The position numbers and the translations under genes were made by a program. The notes under the pieces are model-generated. The model was given only the letters and a program-made list of their open reading frames with translations, was not told where the DNA came from and searched no databases. From NCBI GenBank assembly GCA_964363055.1, contig CAYIGN010000013.1, positions 1 to 15,517 on the forward strand: DNA of 15,517 nucleotides, read 5' to 3'. Shown piece after piece: positions 13,534-15,517 of the stretch (positions within the stretch are counted from its first letter, which is position 1; the number at the start of each line of letters is the position of its first letter). Origin of the DNA: CAYIGN01 sp964363055 (GTDB lineage Bacteria; Patescibacteriota; Minisyncoccia; Sungbacterales; HO2-52-23).

Positions 13534-15517
13534 ATTTTTACCTCCACGATACCCGTTGCGTCGTTTCCGAAAATATCCACGACGCGGATGGCGATGGCGT
13601 ATGTGCCGGGACTTTCATATGTATGAGCTGTTTGTGTGCTCACTGTCTTGGCTTTCCTTCCGCTTCCGCGCAAGTCCTGCCAAGCCGACTTGAAGGTGCA
13701 TCCGTCATAGTCCCAATCCACGGCCCAGTAATCAATGAGCACGGCAAAATTGTCTTTTGCTATTTTAAGAAGTTCTATGCGCGCCTCGTCCGCTTTTTTG
13801 CCGGAGCCGAGCGGGAAATCATACAGCACATAGTTTTCGATTCCTACGGCAACCGTCGCTCCGTCCTTCGGCTCGGCCTGCCCCGTTGGATATTTAATAT
13901 CCAATGGGGCGAGTTTGAGATACGGTTTTTCAAAGAATGTTATCTTTTCAGCCAGCGATTCTATTTCTTCTTCGGAGGCGGACTTCGCTTTTTTCAGATG
14001 CTCATAAATGTCCGGCGGGATCTGCCGGCTCACGACTTCGATTTTGATGTCTTTGCCCGCGGCGCGGCGGCGCTGTGCCAAAAGCTCGTCGTAGTTGTAT
14101 TCGTAATCCCACGCGAGAATCACGAGCCGCTTATAGCCCGTACCTTCCAAATCCCGCGCCTCGCGCGCGAGCTCCTCCACTTTGCGCGCCGTTACCGGCC
14201 GGTCAGGATAGCCGCAATAGACAAGCTCCAATTTGTTATTCCCGTTTTTATGTCTGTCATTCCCGCCCCCGGTCGCCGCCGAGGGCAGGCTCCAGCGGGA
14301 ATCCAGTTTTTCTCCTGGATGCCCGATCAGGTCGGGCATGACATCCGAAGGCGTTTTCCTAACTCCAAGATCGGCGCGGTTTTTGAGCGGCTCCGCGCCG
14401 TAGAGTTTTAGAATGATTTTCTGCATCTCGTAAATTCTGCCGCCAGAGAGGTAAATCATCTCACGCTGGTAGTTGCCGATGTTTTCAATGAGAAATGGGT
14501 TTGACTCCTGCTCCACCAACCGCCCGCGCGTTACCTGAATGCCGACCTTGCCAAGTTCCGTTCCAATCCATCGGCGATTAAGCTTTTCGGCAACGGCGAG
14601 CGTGGTGCCGGAACCGAGAAAGAAATCAGCTACCAATCCACCATCCGGACAAGAGGCGTTGATTATTCTTTCAATCAGTGCTTCGGGCTTTTGTGTATCG
14701 TAGTCAGTGTCAGGATCAGAGGAACGATAAATGTCTGCTATATCAGTCCAAACACTCGTACAGTACCGCTTATTTATGTATTCATTGTCGGTTTCCTCGA
14801 TAAAGTATTTAACTCGGATCCCTCCGGTTTTAGTTCTATAAATGCGACCCTCTTTTTCTAACTTTCCGATACTTTCATCTGTATAGTCACCTTTGGGCGA
14901 AGTCCAAAAAATTTTTCCATTCTCATCCCGTTTCCAGCCATTTGGAAGTTTTTCTTTGCCATTTTTATCCCAACACTTTTGAAACTTATCGTCATAAAAT
15001 TGCTGAACGAAATGATAGTTTGCAGATTTTGCGTAAAGAAATATCACTTGGTGGTCTATCGGAAATTTTGTTATACCTCCCTTGCGGCCAATGCCACTCA
15101 TTTCCCAGACGATCTCATTTACTAAATTCTCTCTTCCAAACACCTCATCCATCATCACTTTCACATAATGCCCAACGTGCCAATCAAGATGCACATAAAT
15201 TGAGCCGTTGGGCGCCAAAAGCCGCTTCATCAGTTGCAGGCGCGGGTAGAGCATATCAAGGTAGGAGTCCGTGCCGCCGGCCCAGGTGTCTTTGTAGGCG
15301 AGCCGCTCAATCACCGAGGGCTCTTTGGTCAGTTCAAACTCTGGATCCCCGCTTTCGCGGGGATGACCATCCGTGGGACGGATGGTCATCTTATGCGAGT
15401 AGTCGGCTTTGGAATCAAACGGAGGGTCAATGTAGATGAGATTGATTTTGCCCTCATACCCTTGCGCCAAAAGCGCCTGCATCGCGAGCAAATTGTCGCC
15501 CCAAATGAGCCGATTCA
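13530..15517 (-). CDS. mod: type III-like DNA methyltransferase (Mod), 5' end outside the window
   Basis: At least 661 codons; the frame runs off the right edge, and NRLIWGDNL is still in the coding part. Beta-class adenine or cytosine-N4 methyltransferase order: catalytic DPPF soon after the start (residues 22-25 counted from the TTG at 15491), then a long target-recognition region, then the AdoMet motif FFLGSGTTLA (about 287-296). The last 65 or so residues (VDWDYDG ... HTYESPGTYAIAIRVVDIFGND) resemble a PKD/Ig-like beta domain. Two inserts, GHPRESGDPEF near the start and MPDLIGHPGEK to NDRHKN (about 384-411), are encoded by REP-type palindromes. The recognition region (about 14640-15130) is A+T-rich compared with its flanks. 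It heads the operon with DUF3800 and res and protects host DNA. Confidence 0.93.
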   Translation of the reverse strand, partial: NRLIWGDNLLAMQALLAQGYEGKINLIYIDPPFDSKADYSHKMTIRPTDGHPRESGDPEFELTKEPSVIERLAYKDTWAGGTDSYLDMLYPRLQLMKRLLAPNGSIYVHLDWHVGHYVKVMMDEVFGRENLVNEIVWEMSGIGRKGGITKFPIDHQVIFLYAKSANYHFVQQFYDDKFQKCWDKNGKEKLPNGWKRDENGKIFWTSPKGDYTDESIGKLEKEGRIYRTKTGGIRVKYFIEETDNEYINKRYCTSVWTDIADIYRSSDPDTDYDTQKPEALIERIINASCPDGGLVADFFLGSGTTLAVAEKLNRRWIGTELGKVGIQVTRGRLVEQESNPFLIENIGNYQREMIYLSGGRIYEMQKIILKLYGAEPLKNRADLGVRKTPSDVMPDLIGHPGEKLDSRWSLPSAATGGGNDRHKNGNNKLELVYCGYPDRPVTARKVEELAREARDLEGTGYKRLVILAWDYEYNYDELLAQRRRAAGKDIKIEVVSRQIPPDIYEHLKKAKSASEEEIESLAEKITFFEKPYLKLAPLDIKYPTGQAEPKDGATVAVGIENYVLYDFPLGSGKKADEARIELLKIAKDNFAVLIDYWAVDWDYDGCTFKSAWQDLRGSGRKAKTVSTQTAHTYESPGTYAIAIRVVDIFGNDATGIVEVKI
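13541..13545 (-). promoter_or_regulatory. Shine-Dalgarno of DUF3800 inside the mod end
   Basis: GGAGG on the minus strand, 8 nt (including the Mod Lys and Ile codons) before the ATG at 13533. It supports the overlapping ATGA start and translational coupling. Confidence 0.8.
14259..14339. repeat. double REP-type palindrome inside mod
   Basis: First palindrome: ATTCCCGC (14259-14266) with GCGGGAAT (14295-14302). Second: ATGCCCGA (14319-14326) with TCGGGCAT (14332-14339) around TCAGG. Both resemble the very common TTCCCGC / GCGGGAA and GCCCGA / TCGGGC repeats found between bacterial genes. Here they are translated in frame as about 28 residues between the methylase core and the C-terminal part. 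Confidence 0.8.
15345..15390. repeat. double palindrome near the 5' end of mod
   Basis: ATCCCCGC (15345-15352) pairs with GCGGGGAT (15357-15364); GATGACCATCCGT (15362-15374) pairs exactly with 15378-15390 around GGG. Translated in frame as RPTDGHPRESGDPEF between the DPPF motif region and the FELTKEPSVIERLAYKDTW segment, where relatives have no such stretch as far as I recall. Confidence 0.82.

Overview
The window looks like a chromosomal piece of an uncultivated bacterium. A Candidate Phyla Radiation / Patescibacteria lineage is my best guess. This is inferred from a short MurE-like ligase lacking its N-terminal domain, an archease/RtcB pair, many compact tightly packed genes often without Shine-Dalgarno sites, degenerate 7-nt repeat tracts and numerous palindromes inside genes. 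TGA is used as a normal stop codon, which argues against the TGA-recoding Gracilibacteria/Absconditabacteria. G+C content is mixed: about 55-63% in most sampled lines and about 37-43% in the DUF3800 gene and the middle of the methyltransferase.

Layout. All genes except one are on the minus strand. Reading in the direction of transcription from the right edge: a type III restriction-modification operon (mod, truncated by the window edge; a DUF3800 gene overlapping it by ATGA; res) is followed after 6 nt by a MurE-like ligase, then archease, a PHP-domain protein and a decayed rtcB remnant. Next comes an intergenic zone (6381-6652) with a minus-strand promoter and a plus-strand terminator. Beyond it are an inverted-repeat element abutting the last codons of a lost alpha/beta hydrolase, and an intact membrane-anchored DUF192-hydrolase fusion. 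That gene converges on the only plus-strand gene, a receiver-less sigma54-type AAA+ regulator at 3597-4601. The regulator is divergent from a DEDD exonuclease-WYL fusion, and their two promoters flank a 38-bp palindrome. Leftwards follow a palindromic intergenic element, a YkuK-family (DUF458) RNase-H-like protein, an ABC exporter with its own promoter and leader hairpin, and a tRNA-Arg(CCG) cut by the window edge.

How the parts may work together. Mod and Res form a restriction system, with DUF3800 translationally coupled to Mod. Archease is the activator of the RNA ligase RtcB, but the rtcB copy here has lost its start and the segment between two glycine-rich motifs that carries the active site. 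The regulator has Ser in place of Phe in the sigma54-contact loop (GASTGA) and Cys in place of a putative arginine-finger Arg. It is therefore unlikely to be a classical sigma54 activator and may act as a DNA-binding regulator of its own divergent promoter region.

The strongest leads are the divergent palindrome with the degenerate regulator and the WYL-exonuclease, the rtcB deletion, three independent heptanucleotide repeat tracts within about 1 kb (two inside the Mur ligase), and palindromes inserted in frame in mod, res and mur.
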